Both the position numbers and the translations under genes were made by a program. The notes beneath the pieces are model-generated. The model had not been told where the DNA came from. It searched no databases and worked only from the letters and a program-made list of their open reading frames with translations. Shown piece by piece: positions 8,667 through 17,431 of a stretch of DNA of 64,000 nucleotides. This DNA comes from Muriicola marianensis. GTDB taxonomy: Bacteria; Bacteroidota; Bacteroidia; Flavobacteriales; Flavobacteriaceae. Position 1 is the stretch's first letter; each line of letters begins with the position of its first letter. Where the stretch lies: positions 1,373,227-1,437,226 of the forward strand of contig NZ_BMFH01000001.1 in the NCBI RefSeq assembly GCF_014638095.1. Direction: 5' to 3'.

Positions 8667-9182
8667 ATGGACATCTTCTTGCTGCTCTTGGGATTTATCC
8701 TCATGCTCACAGGTATTCTGGGTAGTTTTTTGCCAGTTCTGCCGGGTACGCCGGTGAGCTGGGTGGGCCTGCTGCTGCTCTATCTGACAAGTGCAGTGCC
8801 AAACGATTGGTGGTTCCTCGGGATCACTTTGGTAGTGGCCCTGGTCGTCTTTGCCATGGACTATATCATCCCGGCTGTAGGGACCCGGAAATTCGGGGGT
8901 ACCAGATCGGGGATGATCGGCACCACCCTGGGACTCGTGGTTGCGATCATTTTTCCCGTACTCGGGATATTCGGTATTGTCTTTTGGCCCTTTCTGGGTG
9001 CTTTCCTGGGAGAATTGCTCAATAAGGCCGACCAGAAATCAGCTCTGAAAGCCGCCTTCGGATCCTTTATTGGATTCCTGACCGGGACCTTCCTGAAATT
9101 TGTAGTCACCGTCATCTTTTTTGGTCTTTTTATCGCAAAAGCCTGGGAATTCAGGACTGAGCTCTTTCCCTGGTTCAATTGA
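8667..9182 (+). CDS. DUF456 integral membrane protein
   Basis: A 171-residue, almost entirely hydrophobic protein with about four to five membrane spans. The DUF456 signature is visible: GSFLPVLPGTPVSWVGLLLLYL near the start, DYIIPAVGTRKFGGTRSGMIGTTLGLVVAIIF in the middle, and a glycine-zipper-rich helix pair (FLGAFLGELL, GSFIGFLTGTFLKF). Function unknown. It is convergent with the nitroreductase gene. Confidence 0.85.
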   Translation: MDIFLLLLGFILMLTGILGSFLPVLPGTPVSWVGLLLLYLTSAVPNDWWFLGITLVVALVVFAMDYIIPAVGTRKFGGTRSGMIGTTLGLVVAIIFPVLGIFGIVFWPFLGAFLGELLNKADQKSALKAAFGSFIGFLTGTFLKFVVTVIFFGLFIAKAWEFRTELFPWFN

Positions 9183-9197
9183 TCCGTTTTTTTTACC

Positions 9198-9752
9198 CTA
9201 GTTAAGCCAGACCGTTTTGTCCTCAATGGGTGTTCTGACCCCGGGTTCAGGATCTTCCTCATAATACCCCATATAGAAAAATCCCAGACATCGTTCTCCT
9301 TTTGCGAGGGGAAAGAACTCGTCCATAAATTGGATGAGGGAAGGCGAACTCCAGTAGGCCCCGATCTTCATGGCCGTACAACAAAGCCACATGTTCTGAA
9401 CGGCCATGGCCGTTGCTGCGATCTCCTCCCATTCAGGGACGCTCTCAGCAGGGTCTCGCTGCATGCAAATAGCGATCATAGCAGCCGCTTGTTGAGTCTT
9501 CTCGATCATTTTCCTGGCCTTGAGTTCCTTGGGTTTGGGGTCTGTTTCCCTGTACTTTTGTGAGAGAAAGTACCCCAGGCTTTCCTTGGAAGCACCCGTA
9601 AGCACTTTAAAGCGCCAGGGTTCGGTCTTTCTGTGGGTGGGCGCCCAGTTGGCCGCCTCGAGTATTTTTTCCAGGTCTTTCCGATCTATGGTTTTGTCGT
9701 TGTACTGGGCCGGGAATACTGCCCGGCGGTCTTTGATAAGGTCAAATATCAT
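9198..9752 (-). CDS. Nitroreductase-family flavoprotein
   Basis: A 184-residue FMN-dependent nitroreductase-family oxidoreductase. The FMN-binding start (FDLIKDRRAVFPAQYND), WAPTHRKTEPWRFKVLTG, and the C-terminal region GAYWSSPSLI and LGFFYMGYYEEDPEPG are typical of the YdjA/small nitroreductase group. The physiological substrate is unknown. It has its own good promoter (9822-9853) in the intergenic region shared with the hut operon. Confidence 0.88.
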   Translation of the reverse strand: MIFDLIKDRRAVFPAQYNDKTIDRKDLEKILEAANWAPTHRKTEPWRFKVLTGASKESLGYFLSQKYRETDPKPKELKARKMIEKTQQAAAMIAICMQRDPAESVPEWEEIAATAMAVQNMWLCCTAMKIGAYWSSPSLIQFMDEFFPLAKGERCLGFFYMGYYEEDPEPGVRTPIEDKTVWLN

Positions 9753-9821
9753 AGCGATTTTTCAGGTCTTCATTTAGTGATGGCCCTTCTTAGAGGGCAC
9801 AATGCATTTTCTGGCTCATCT

Positions 9822-9853
9822 CAAACTTAATGAATACATTTAGGGTATTCAAA
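9822..9853 (-). promoter_or_regulatory. Promoter of the nitroreductase gene
   Basis: On the minus strand TTTG (9853-9850), 20 bp, then TAAGTTTG (9829-9822) is a full match to the Bacteroidetes housekeeping promoter TTTG-N19/20-TAnnTTTG. It predicts a leader of about 65-70 nt. The plus-strand hut operon has only a weaker TACATTTA at 9835-9842, so the two promoters overlap. Confidence 0.65.
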
Positions 9854-9865
9854 TAATCAGCCGAG

Positions 9866-11443
9866 GTGGAAAAAAATTCAGTGTTTTATTACGGGGAAGA
9901 CCGACTGACAGCAGGGTTGGCTCTCTCTCTAGCCAGGCGTGAAAGGAAGGGCGAAATCAGGGAGGAGACTTGGAAAAGGATAGGGGAAAGCCATGAGGTC
10001 GTCCAGCAGATCGTAGATGCAGGAGAACCTGTATACGGAATCAATACGGGGTTTGGACCCCTCTGTACTACAAGTATATCCAGAGAAGAAACACGGATCC
10101 TGCAGAAAAACATCCTGCAAAGCCACAGTGTAGGTGTTGGAGACCCCGTAGACCCTGAGATCGCCGGGCTTATGCTGGTGCTCAAGATCCATTCCCTGGC
10201 CAAAGGATATTCAGGGATCTCTGAAGCAACTTTGAAGAGGTTACTCTGGCACCTCGAGAACGATGCCATCCCTGTGGTACCCTCCAAAGGATCCGTCGGG
10301 GCATCGGGAGACCTCGCTCCCCTGTCACACCTCTTCCTCCCTTTGCTCGGTCTCGGTAAAGTACAGTACAAAGGAGAAGTGATCACCGGAGAAAGGCTGC
10401 TGGAAAGAACAGGAATGAAACCGGTAGAACTGGGGCCAAAAGAAGGCCTGGCCCTGATCAATGGCACTCAGTTCATCGCCTCTCATGCCGTTAAAGTACT
10501 TGACGGATTCCACAATTGCCTGACCCACGCAGACATCATAGGGGCCATGATGATAGAAGGGTTGCAGGGCTCCATCAAACCATTCTACAGGGAGCTGCAC
10601 GACCTGAGGCCTTTCAAAGGCACTCAGCATGTGGCCAAACGCATCAAATCCCTCCTTGAAGGATCAGAGATCATGGAGGACCATATCGATTGTGAGCGGG
10701 TACAAGACCCTTATTCATTGCGCTGTATTCCCCAGGTGCACGGAGCCTCCCGAAATGCATGGCTTCACCTCAAAGAACTGCTCGAAGTAGAACTGAATTC
10801 GGTAACCGACAATCCCATTATTATAGACAGGGATCTGACCATCAGTGGGGGAAATTTTCACGGACAGCCCCTGGCCATGGCCCTGGATTATGCTTGCCTG
10901 GCGGCCGCGGAACTGGGCAACATATCAGACAGGAGGGTGTATCTGGCCCTGGAAGGCAACAGTCCGGGTATACCCAAACTCCTGATGAAAGAGACCGGAA
11001 TCAATTCGGGTTATATGATCCTCCAATACACCTCAGCGGCACTGGCCAGTGAAAATAAAACACTTTGTTTCCCCGCGAGTGCAGACAGCATTCCCACCTC
11101 CCTGGGGCAGGAAGACCATGTGAGTATGGGCTCCATTTCAGGAAGAAAGGCACTGCAGGTCATAGAGAACGTTGAGAAGATCCTGGCTATAGAATTGCTG
11201 ACTGCAGCCCAGGCTTTCGAATTCAGGAAACCTCTGAGGTCGGGGGCTATCCTCGAAAAGGTCCACATGGAAGTGCGGAAACGGGTCTCTTTCGCCTCTC
11301 ATGACCGTGTCTTTGCAGACGACATAGAGGCAGGGATTCAGTTGATCCGGGAACGCTCAGCCATTGAGGCCGTAAAAGCAATCAGCAATAAGAAGGGGTA
11401 TTCACTGAAAACGCCTTTTTCTAAAGAATTTGAAGTATACTGA
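9866..11443 (+). CDS. hutH: Histidine ammonia-lyase
   Basis: A 525-residue histidine ammonia-lyase, which converts histidine to urocanate. The MIO-forming Ala-Ser-Gly is at 146-148 within GSVGASGDLAPLSH, and the family motifs YGINTGFG, NGTQ and QDPYSLRCIPQVHG are present. It starts with GTG (GTGGAAAAAAAT), preceded by GCCGAG as a poor ribosome site. It is the first gene of the hutH-hutI-hutU-hutG operon; the gap to hutI is only 3 bp. Confidence 0.96.
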   Translation: MEKNSVFYYGEDRLTAGLALSLARRERKGEIREETWKRIGESHEVVQQIVDAGEPVYGINTGFGPLCTTSISREETRILQKNILQSHSVGVGDPVDPEIAGLMLVLKIHSLAKGYSGISEATLKRLLWHLENDAIPVVPSKGSVGASGDLAPLSHLFLPLLGLGKVQYKGEVITGERLLERTGMKPVELGPKEGLALINGTQFIASHAVKVLDGFHNCLTHADIIGAMMIEGLQGSIKPFYRELHDLRPFKGTQHVAKRIKSLLEGSEIMEDHIDCERVQDPYSLRCIPQVHGASRNAWLHLKELLEVELNSVTDNPIIIDRDLTISGGNFHGQPLAMALDYACLAAAELGNISDRRVYLALEGNSPGIPKLLMKETGINSGYMILQYTSAALASENKTLCFPASADSIPTSLGQEDHVSMGSISGRKALQVIENVEKILAIELLTAAQAFEFRKPLRSGAILEKVHMEVRKRVSFASHDRVFADDIEAGIQLIRERSAIEAVKAISNKKGYSLKTPFSKEFEVY

Positions 11444-11446
11444 CCT

Positions 11447-12703
11447 ATGGCTGCGTATTCCTATTTTGGTCCGATCACCGAACTCGTTTCAATGGATGCC
11501 CTCCCGCTCAAAGGGGCCATACCGGAGGATCACCTGCGCATTTTAAAACAACAGGGTATCCTGACCCGTGATGGGATGATACAAGAGATCGGAGGGCACG
11601 AAAAACTACTTCCCCTTGCAAAGGAGAACGGAGCAGAGGTCACGATTTTTGATACACCGGTAGTAGCCCTTCCGGGGCTCATCGACTGCCATACCCATAT
11701 CTGTTTCAGCGGCTCACGGGCCAGGGACTATGCCCTCAGGAATGCCGGCAGTACCTACCTGGAGATCGCCAAAGCCGGGGGAGGGATCTGGGACACGGTG
11801 ACCAGGACCAGGCTAGCCTCAGAGCAAGAACTCATAGAAGGTATAGCTGCACGAGCCGGGAAGCACATCACTCAGGGCGTGACCACAATCGAGGTCAAAA
11901 GCGGATATGGCCTCACCGTTGAAGAGGAACTCAAAATGCTCAGGGCTATCAGGAAGGCAGATCATTTGGTTTCTGCAGACCTGATCAGCACCTGCCTTGC
12001 GGCTCATATGCTGCCGAGGGATTACCCAGGTTCATCCAGAGAATATCTGGAGATGCTGGGGAATGAACTCCTTCCCCGGATCACTAAAGAAGGCCTCTCC
12101 AAAAGAGTAGATGCCTTTGTTGAAGAGGGCGCTTTTTCTCCTGCTGACATCCTTCCCTATTTTGAAAAAGCAAGGGATCTGGGTTTTGAGATTACCGTCC
12201 ACGCCGACCAGTTTACGACCGGAGGAAGCCAGGTGGCCATCGACTGCGGGGCACTCAGTGCGGATCACCTGGAGGCCAGCACGCCAAAGGAGGTTTCTGC
12301 CCTGGCTCAAAGCGACGTAATCGCCGTGGCCCTTCCGGGTGCAAGCCTAGGCCTGGGTTGCGATTTCACCCCGGCCCGTGCTCTCCTGGATGCCGGTGCC
12401 GGCCTGGCCATAGCCAGTGACCATAATCCCGGTTCTGCCCCAATGGGTCAGCTCCTGACCCAGGCAGCCATACTCGGGGCTAAGGAAAAACTGACCACCC
12501 CTGAGGTCATCGCAGGGATCACTTGCAGGGCTGCCGCAGCCCTTAACATTTCAGACAGGGGCATCCTCAGAAAAGGGATGCTTGCAGATCTCGTCCTGTT
12601 TCCTACCCATGACCATCGAGAGATACTCTATCACCAGGGGAGTCTCCAGCCCGCTTACACCGTTAAAAAGGGAAAAATCATCCATTCCAAACCAGAAGCA
12701 TGA
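11447..12703 (+). CDS. hutI: Imidazolonepropionase
   Basis: A 418-residue amidohydrolase that opens the imidazolone ring to formiminoglutamate. Metal ligands are visible in GLIDCHTHICFSGS (H82, H84), VHADQFTTGG and SADH, with the catalytic Asp in ASDHNPGSAP; EVKSGYG is family-specific. Its stop overlaps the hutU start as ATGA. Third enzyme of the histidine pathway, placed second in the operon. Confidence 0.95.
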   Translation: MAAYSYFGPITELVSMDALPLKGAIPEDHLRILKQQGILTRDGMIQEIGGHEKLLPLAKENGAEVTIFDTPVVALPGLIDCHTHICFSGSRARDYALRNAGSTYLEIAKAGGGIWDTVTRTRLASEQELIEGIAARAGKHITQGVTTIEVKSGYGLTVEEELKMLRAIRKADHLVSADLISTCLAAHMLPRDYPGSSREYLEMLGNELLPRITKEGLSKRVDAFVEEGAFSPADILPYFEKARDLGFEITVHADQFTTGGSQVAIDCGALSADHLEASTPKEVSALAQSDVIAVALPGASLGLGCDFTPARALLDAGAGLAIASDHNPGSAPMGQLLTQAAILGAKEKLTTPEVIAGITCRAAAALNISDRGILRKGMLADLVLFPTHDHREILYHQGSLQPAYTVKKGKIIHSKPEA

Positions 12704-14724
12704 GAACTACCACAGATAGATCGTTCAGAGAGCAACTGCTCGAGGGAATACCGGCCAGCCTTCCTCCCAGGCCCAAAGGCAGGAGTGCTCTGAGCCATGC
12801 TCCCGCTCGAAAACAGATCCTTTCCAGGGAGGAAAAACGCCTGGCAGTGCGGAATGCACTTCGCTATTTCCCAAAAGCCTGGCATGAAGAACTGGCACCT
12901 GAATTTGCAAAGGAATTAGAAGAGTACGGAAGGATCTACATGTACCGGTTCAAGCCCGCTTACGCCATGTACGCCAGACCTATTGCAGATTATCCTGCCA
13001 AGACACCGGAAGCCGCCGCCATCATGCTGATGATCCAGAACAACCTGGACCCCGCAGTGGCCCAGCATCCGGATGAACTCATCACTTATGGGGGAAACGG
13101 AGCCGTATTCCAGAACTGGGCCCAGTACTTACTTACCATGCAATACCTGGCGACCATGACAGATACCCAGACCCTGCATATGTATTCAGGCCATCCCATG
13201 GGCCTATTCCCTTCCTCCAAAGATGCTCCCAGGGTTGTGGTCACCAATGGGATGATGATCCCGAATTATTCCAAACCAGACGACTGGGAACGCTACAACG
13301 CCCTGGGTGTTACCCAGTACGGACAGATGACCGCTGGATCTTACATGTATATCGGCCCTCAGGGTATCGTTCACGGAACGACGATCACGGTGATGAATGC
13401 TTTCAGAAAGGTTCTCAAAACCGGGGAAAGCCCCAGGGGCAAACTCTTCCTTACCTCCGGTTTAGGAGGTATGAGCGGGGCCCAACCCAAGGCCGGGAAC
13501 ATTGCCGGATGTATTACCATTTGCGCCGAAGTAAATCCTGCGGCAGCCAGGAAAAGGCATGAGCAGGGATGGGTGGACGAGCTTCACGATTCCCTCGATG
13601 AGCTTGCCCTGCGAACACACCGTGCCATGGAAACTGAAGAAGTGGTTTCCCTGGCCTATGTGGGCAATGTGGTGGATGTATGGGATCGCTTCCTGGAAGA
13701 TAACATCTACATCAGCCTGGGATCAGACCAGACCTCCCTCCACAATCCCTGGGCCGGGGGATACTATCCCGCCGGTTTGAGTTTTGAGGATGCCAATGTA
13801 CTGATGGTGGAAAATCCCGAAGCCTTTAAGATCAAGGTGCAGGAATCACTGAGAAAACAGGTCGACCTGATCAACGCCCATACCGCAAGGGGCACCTATT
13901 TCTTTGATTACGGCAATGCCTTTCTGCTGGAAGCGGGTAAGGCAGGTGCAGATGTGATGGCAAATAATAAGATCGATTTCAGGTACCCTTCCTATGTTCA
14001 GGATATCCTCGGGCCTTTGTGTTTCGACTACGGCTTTGGTCCATTCCGATGGGTCTGTACCTCCGGTGATCCCGAAGATCTGAAGAAGACAGACCGGATC
14101 GCCCTGGAAGTCATGAAGGGGATTCAGGATAAAGCCCCTGAGGAGATCAGGCAGCAGATGCAGGACAATATCCTGTGGATAGAGCAGGCTGAAGAGAACA
14201 GACTTGTAGTGGGGTCCCAGGCCAGGATCCTCTATGCCGATGCCGAAGGGAGGACAGCCATTGCGCTGGCCTTCAACGAGGCGATCAAAAAAGGAGATCT
14301 GAAAGCACCCGTGGTCCTTGGGAGGGACCACCACGACGTAAGCGGAACGGATTCCCCTTTCAGGGAGACCAGCAATATCTACGACGGCAGTAAATTCACG
14401 GCAGACATGGCCATCCACAACGTGATAGGCGACAGTTTCCGGGGTGCCACCTGGGTATCTATCCACAATGGGGGAGGTGTTGGCTGGGGAGAAGTGATCA
14501 ACGGGGGCTTTGGAATGGTCCTCGACGGGAGTGAAAGTGCCGACCGGAGGATCCGCAGCATGTTGTTTTACGATGTAAACAACGGAATTGCCCGCAGAAG
14601 CTGGGCCCGGAATCCCGAAGCTCTGTTTGCAATCCGGCGGGAAATGGCAAGGACTCCGGAGCTGAAGATCACCCTGCCATCCCTGGTAGATGATGGGATC
14701 ATAGATAAGGCCATTGAAAAATAA
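12700..14724 (+). CDS. hutU: Urocanate hydratase
   Basis: A 674-residue urocanase, an NAD+-dependent enzyme that hydrates urocanate to imidazolonepropionate. The core is clear: YGGNGAVFQNWAQY, GQMTAGSYMYIGPQGIVHGT, GLGGMSGAQPKA, GSDQTSLH and HNGGGVGWGEVINGGFG. It is about 110 residues longer than the well-known Pseudomonas/Bacillus form (about 555), the extra length lying partly in the N-terminal 90 residues; this appears to be the longer variant. It starts inside the hutI stop codon. Confidence 0.95.
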   Translation: MRTTTDRSFREQLLEGIPASLPPRPKGRSALSHAPARKQILSREEKRLAVRNALRYFPKAWHEELAPEFAKELEEYGRIYMYRFKPAYAMYARPIADYPAKTPEAAAIMLMIQNNLDPAVAQHPDELITYGGNGAVFQNWAQYLLTMQYLATMTDTQTLHMYSGHPMGLFPSSKDAPRVVVTNGMMIPNYSKPDDWERYNALGVTQYGQMTAGSYMYIGPQGIVHGTTITVMNAFRKVLKTGESPRGKLFLTSGLGGMSGAQPKAGNIAGCITICAEVNPAAARKRHEQGWVDELHDSLDELALRTHRAMETEEVVSLAYVGNVVDVWDRFLEDNIYISLGSDQTSLHNPWAGGYYPAGLSFEDANVLMVENPEAFKIKVQESLRKQVDLINAHTARGTYFFDYGNAFLLEAGKAGADVMANNKIDFRYPSYVQDILGPLCFDYGFGPFRWVCTSGDPEDLKKTDRIALEVMKGIQDKAPEEIRQQMQDNILWIEQAEENRLVVGSQARILYADAEGRTAIALAFNEAIKKGDLKAPVVLGRDHHDVSGTDSPFRETSNIYDGSKFTADMAIHNVIGDSFRGATWVSIHNGGGVGWGEVINGGFGMVLDGSESADRRIRSMLFYDVNNGIARRSWARNPEALFAIRREMARTPELKITLPSLVDDGIIDKAIEK

Positions 14725-14747
14725 TCTTTCGAGAGAAACCTAGTAGG

Positions 14748-15719
14748 ATGAATGAGCTCCATAGTAAAACGAACCCCGCCCTTTGGTCGGGTCGCACCTC
14801 AGACAGGCAGGAGTACCTGCACGAAAAGGTCCGCCTAGCCGGCCCCGGCTTGAATACAAAAGTCAGGACTGATGCCCATTCCTTTGTCCTCCTGGGTTAT
14901 GCCTGCGATGAAGGGGTCAGGCGGAACGGGGGACGTGTCGGCGCTGCAGAAGGGCCGGATGCCATCCGCAGAGAATTGGGGAAAATGGCCAACCACCTCC
15001 CATCGCGGGTCGAGTTGATCGATATGGGAAATGTAGTCTGTCCTGAAGGTGATCTGGAAAAGACCCAGGAGGTCCTTTCGCGCCTTGTTGCAAAGACGGT
15101 TGGACAGGGAGGTATCCCCCTGCTCCTGGGAGGCGGACATGATATTTCCTACGCCCATTACAGTGGCCTACGATCGGCCCTGCCGCGATCACAAAGCCTG
15201 GGCATCATAAATTTCGATGCACACTTCGACCTCAGGACTAACCAAAATGGCAACCATTCTGGCAGTCCGTTTTATCAGATCGCCATGGATTGCCAGAAGG
15301 ATGATCTCGACTTTCATTATCTCTGCCTGGGGATACGCAGGGAGGCAAACCCACCGGAGTTATTCCAACGGGCAGAGGAACTTGGGGTAGACTATATGGA
15401 ATTGCAAGAATTCAGTATGCTCCGATGGGATGAAGTCTCAAAAAGGCTTGGCAACTTTCTAAGTACAACAGATAAGGTGTATGTCACCGTAGATATGGAC
15501 GGCTTCTCCTCAGCGTTTTCGCCAGGGGTGAGCGCCGCCTCTCCAGTAGGCTTTAGCCCGGAGATCGCATTGGCCTGCCTGCATCAAATTGTTATATCAG
15601 GAAAATTGCTGGGGATGGACGTGGCTGAGACCAACCCTAAATACGACAGGGACCAGCAGACCGCTAAACTCGCGGCCGGGATCATTCATCGCGTCATGCA
15701 TGAGACAAGTCTACTCTAG
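14748..15719 (+). CDS. hutG: Formimidoylglutamase
   Basis: A 323-residue ureohydrolase-family enzyme that releases formamide from formiminoglutamate, the last step to glutamate. Manganese-binding motifs are visible: LGGGHDISYAH, NFDAHFDLR and VTVDMDGFSSAFSPGVSA. It is 23 bp downstream of hutU and completes a four-gene pathway. Its last 9 bp overlap the end of the convergent homogentisate dioxygenase gene. Confidence 0.92.
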   Translation: MNELHSKTNPALWSGRTSDRQEYLHEKVRLAGPGLNTKVRTDAHSFVLLGYACDEGVRRNGGRVGAAEGPDAIRRELGKMANHLPSRVELIDMGNVVCPEGDLEKTQEVLSRLVAKTVGQGGIPLLLGGGHDISYAHYSGLRSALPRSQSLGIINFDAHFDLRTNQNGNHSGSPFYQIAMDCQKDDLDFHYLCLGIRREANPPELFQRAEELGVDYMELQEFSMLRWDEVSKRLGNFLSTTDKVYVTVDMDGFSSAFSPGVSAASPVGFSPEIALACLHQIVISGKLLGMDVAETNPKYDRDQQTAKLAAGIIHRVMHETSLL

Positions 15720-16868
15720 CCAGGACTTGTAGTACTTCCCGTCATCCAGATTGAGGGCAGTCTGTGTGAGCTGTAGAGGTTTGAAGGTGTCGATCATCAC
15801 CGCCAGCTCCTCCGTGCCCTTCTTACCAATACTCGCCTCATAGGTGCCCGGATGTGGCCCGTGAGGTATCCCCGCCGGATGCAGGGAGATATACCCCTTG
15901 TCTATCCCTTTCCTGCTCATAAAGTCCCCGTCCACGTAATACAGTACCTCATCCGAATCGATATTCGAGTGGTTGTAAGGGGCTGGAATCGCCTCAGGAT
16001 GATAATCGTACAGCCTGGGGCAGAATGAGCACACCACAAAGGCACCTGTCTCAAAGGTCTGGTGTACCGGTGGTGGCTGGTGAACTCTACCGGTGATAGG
16101 CTCAAAATCGTGTATGGAAAAGGCGTAGGGATAATTATATCCGTCCCAGCCTACAATGTCGAAAGGATGGGTGGCATAAACCAGGTGGTGCAGATGGCCC
16201 TGTTTTTTGACCTTGATTACAAAATCTCCTTTTTCGTCATGGGTCTCCAGGTTTTGTGGCAATCTGAAATCCCTTTCGCAAAACGGCGAATGCTCCAGGT
16301 GCTGCCCAAACCAGTTGCGGTATCTCTTCGGGGTATAGATCGGGTGGTAGGACTCTGTGATCAACAGGCGGTTGTCCTCCGAATCGAATTGGATCTGATA
16401 GATCATGCCTCTGGGGATCAGGATGTAGTCACCATATCCAAAGGGGATCTCTCCCAGCATGGTCTTCAGGGTACCCGAACCCTGGTGGATAAAAAGCAAC
16501 TCATCCGCGTCTGCGTTCTTGTAAAAGTAATCCTTCATGGACTTTCTCGGAGCCGCCAAACCTACGTGCACATCCCCGTTGAAGAGGATCACTTTCCTGC
16601 TCTGCAGGTAATCATCCTCAGGGGGGAGTTCCAGGCCCTTCAATAAACGCGATTTCACGTGGTATTGCACGGCGGCCTTTGGACTGATATCGATCGTCTT
16701 TTCTATCTCTTTCACCTGCGTAGGCCGATGGATATGGTACATAAGAGAAGACATCCCATCGAAACCTATTGTTCCGAATAATTGTTCGTAATACAGACTG
16801 CCATCAGGCTTTTTGAAGGTGGTGTGTCTCTTGTGCGGAATCTTCCCTAATTTGTGATAAAGCGGCAT
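15711..16868 (-). CDS. hmgA: Homogentisate 1,2-dioxygenase
   Basis: A 385-residue iron-dependent ring-cleavage dioxygenase of tyrosine/phenylalanine degradation. The cupin-type region (ELLFIHQGSGTLKTMLGEIPFGYGDYILIPRG), ESYHPIYTPKRYRNWFGQHLEHSPFCERDFRLP and the C-terminal iron site region SLHPAGIPHGPHPGTYEASIG with a preceding NHSNIDSDEVLYYVDGDF are typical of the shorter Bacteroidetes form. The catabolic partners (fumarylacetoacetase, HPPD) are not in the window. Convergent with hutG; both feed amino acid carbon to central metabolism. Confidence 0.9.
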   Translation of the reverse strand: MPLYHKLGKIPHKRHTTFKKPDGSLYYEQLFGTIGFDGMSSLMYHIHRPTQVKEIEKTIDISPKAAVQYHVKSRLLKGLELPPEDDYLQSRKVILFNGDVHVGLAAPRKSMKDYFYKNADADELLFIHQGSGTLKTMLGEIPFGYGDYILIPRGMIYQIQFDSEDNRLLITESYHPIYTPKRYRNWFGQHLEHSPFCERDFRLPQNLETHDEKGDFVIKVKKQGHLHHLVYATHPFDIVGWDGYNYPYAFSIHDFEPITGRVHQPPPVHQTFETGAFVVCSFCPRLYDYHPEAIPAPYNHSNIDSDEVLYYVDGDFMSRKGIDKGYISLHPAGIPHGPHPGTYEASIGKKGTEELAVMIDTFKPLQLTQTALNLDDGKYYKSWLE

Positions 16869-17000
16869 GGTGCAATGGCTTTTAATTAGGCTATAAAATT
16901 ACAACAATTACAGGCGACTAAAAAATTGGAGACCTCTCTATAAACCCGGGGAAATTTTGCTGCTTCAAGCGGGAAAAATAGAACCGTATCCCCCTGAAAA

Positions 17001-17092
17001 GAAAAAAGCCTCCCAACTTGGAAAGCCTTTCATTGGTGGTCACTGATCGCTCAGTGTACAACACCGGTCCCACTCTCGTGGAACCCAACACA
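17001..17092 (-). ncRNA. Candidate small structured RNA with two GNRA hairpins and terminator
   Basis: Read on the minus strand, three structures follow in about 90 nt: GGTTCCAC-GAGA-GTGGGACC (17085-17066, 8 bp with one G-U, GNRA loop), a second arm GGTG...CACTGA-GCGA-TCAGTG...CACC (about 17065-17035, GNRA loop, small internal loop), and an intrinsic terminator CTTTCCAA/TTGGGAGG followed by CTTTTTTC (17025-17001). A TATCTTTG -7 box lies just upstream (17106-17099), giving a predicted start near 17092. Loops are GNRA only on this strand, which fixes the direction. It could be a free sRNA or a terminator-bearing leader of hmgA, whose start is about 130 bp further on. I cannot match it to a named RNA family. 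Confidence 0.6.
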
Positions 17093-17098
17093 ACAAGG

Positions 17099-17106
17099 CA
17101 AAGATA
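17099..17106 (-). promoter_or_regulatory. -7 promoter element of the candidate small RNA
   Basis: TATCTTTG on the minus strand is a perfect TAnnTTTG. No convincing TTG is found at the usual distance, so the -33 side is weak. The element is 14 bp upstream of the first hairpin. Confidence 0.5.
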
Positions 17107-17431
17107 GGAAAGGTTTTCTAATCGCACGATATTGCTTCCATTTATTTATGGCCATCTGGCCGATTAAATGACAGAATTCTCAGACAAACTCATTATAACT
17201 TATTGATTATTAGCGCTATTTGACTGTCACACATCGACAAAGTACAGCTGTTCACTGAATTTAGAAATTCGGTCTATGTCGATGAAAAACCCTCCTTCAG
17301 GTTTAATCGCAGTTTTAGTATTCCTTCACCGAACAACCTGGTCCATTCATCGATAGCTTAAATTTTTTGAGAACACCAAAGTTAATTTTAATGAAGGTTG
17401 ACCCCAAATCGGCCTGTAAACACCTACAACT
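17107..17431. other. Intergenic stretch without recognisable gene
   Basis: About 325 bp, AT-rich, between the small RNA promoter and the lipoprotein gene at 17432. No open frame with coding character, repeat or clear terminator was seen. It must hold the promoter of the lipoprotein gene, but no full TTTG/TAnnTTTG pair was found. Confidence 0.4.
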
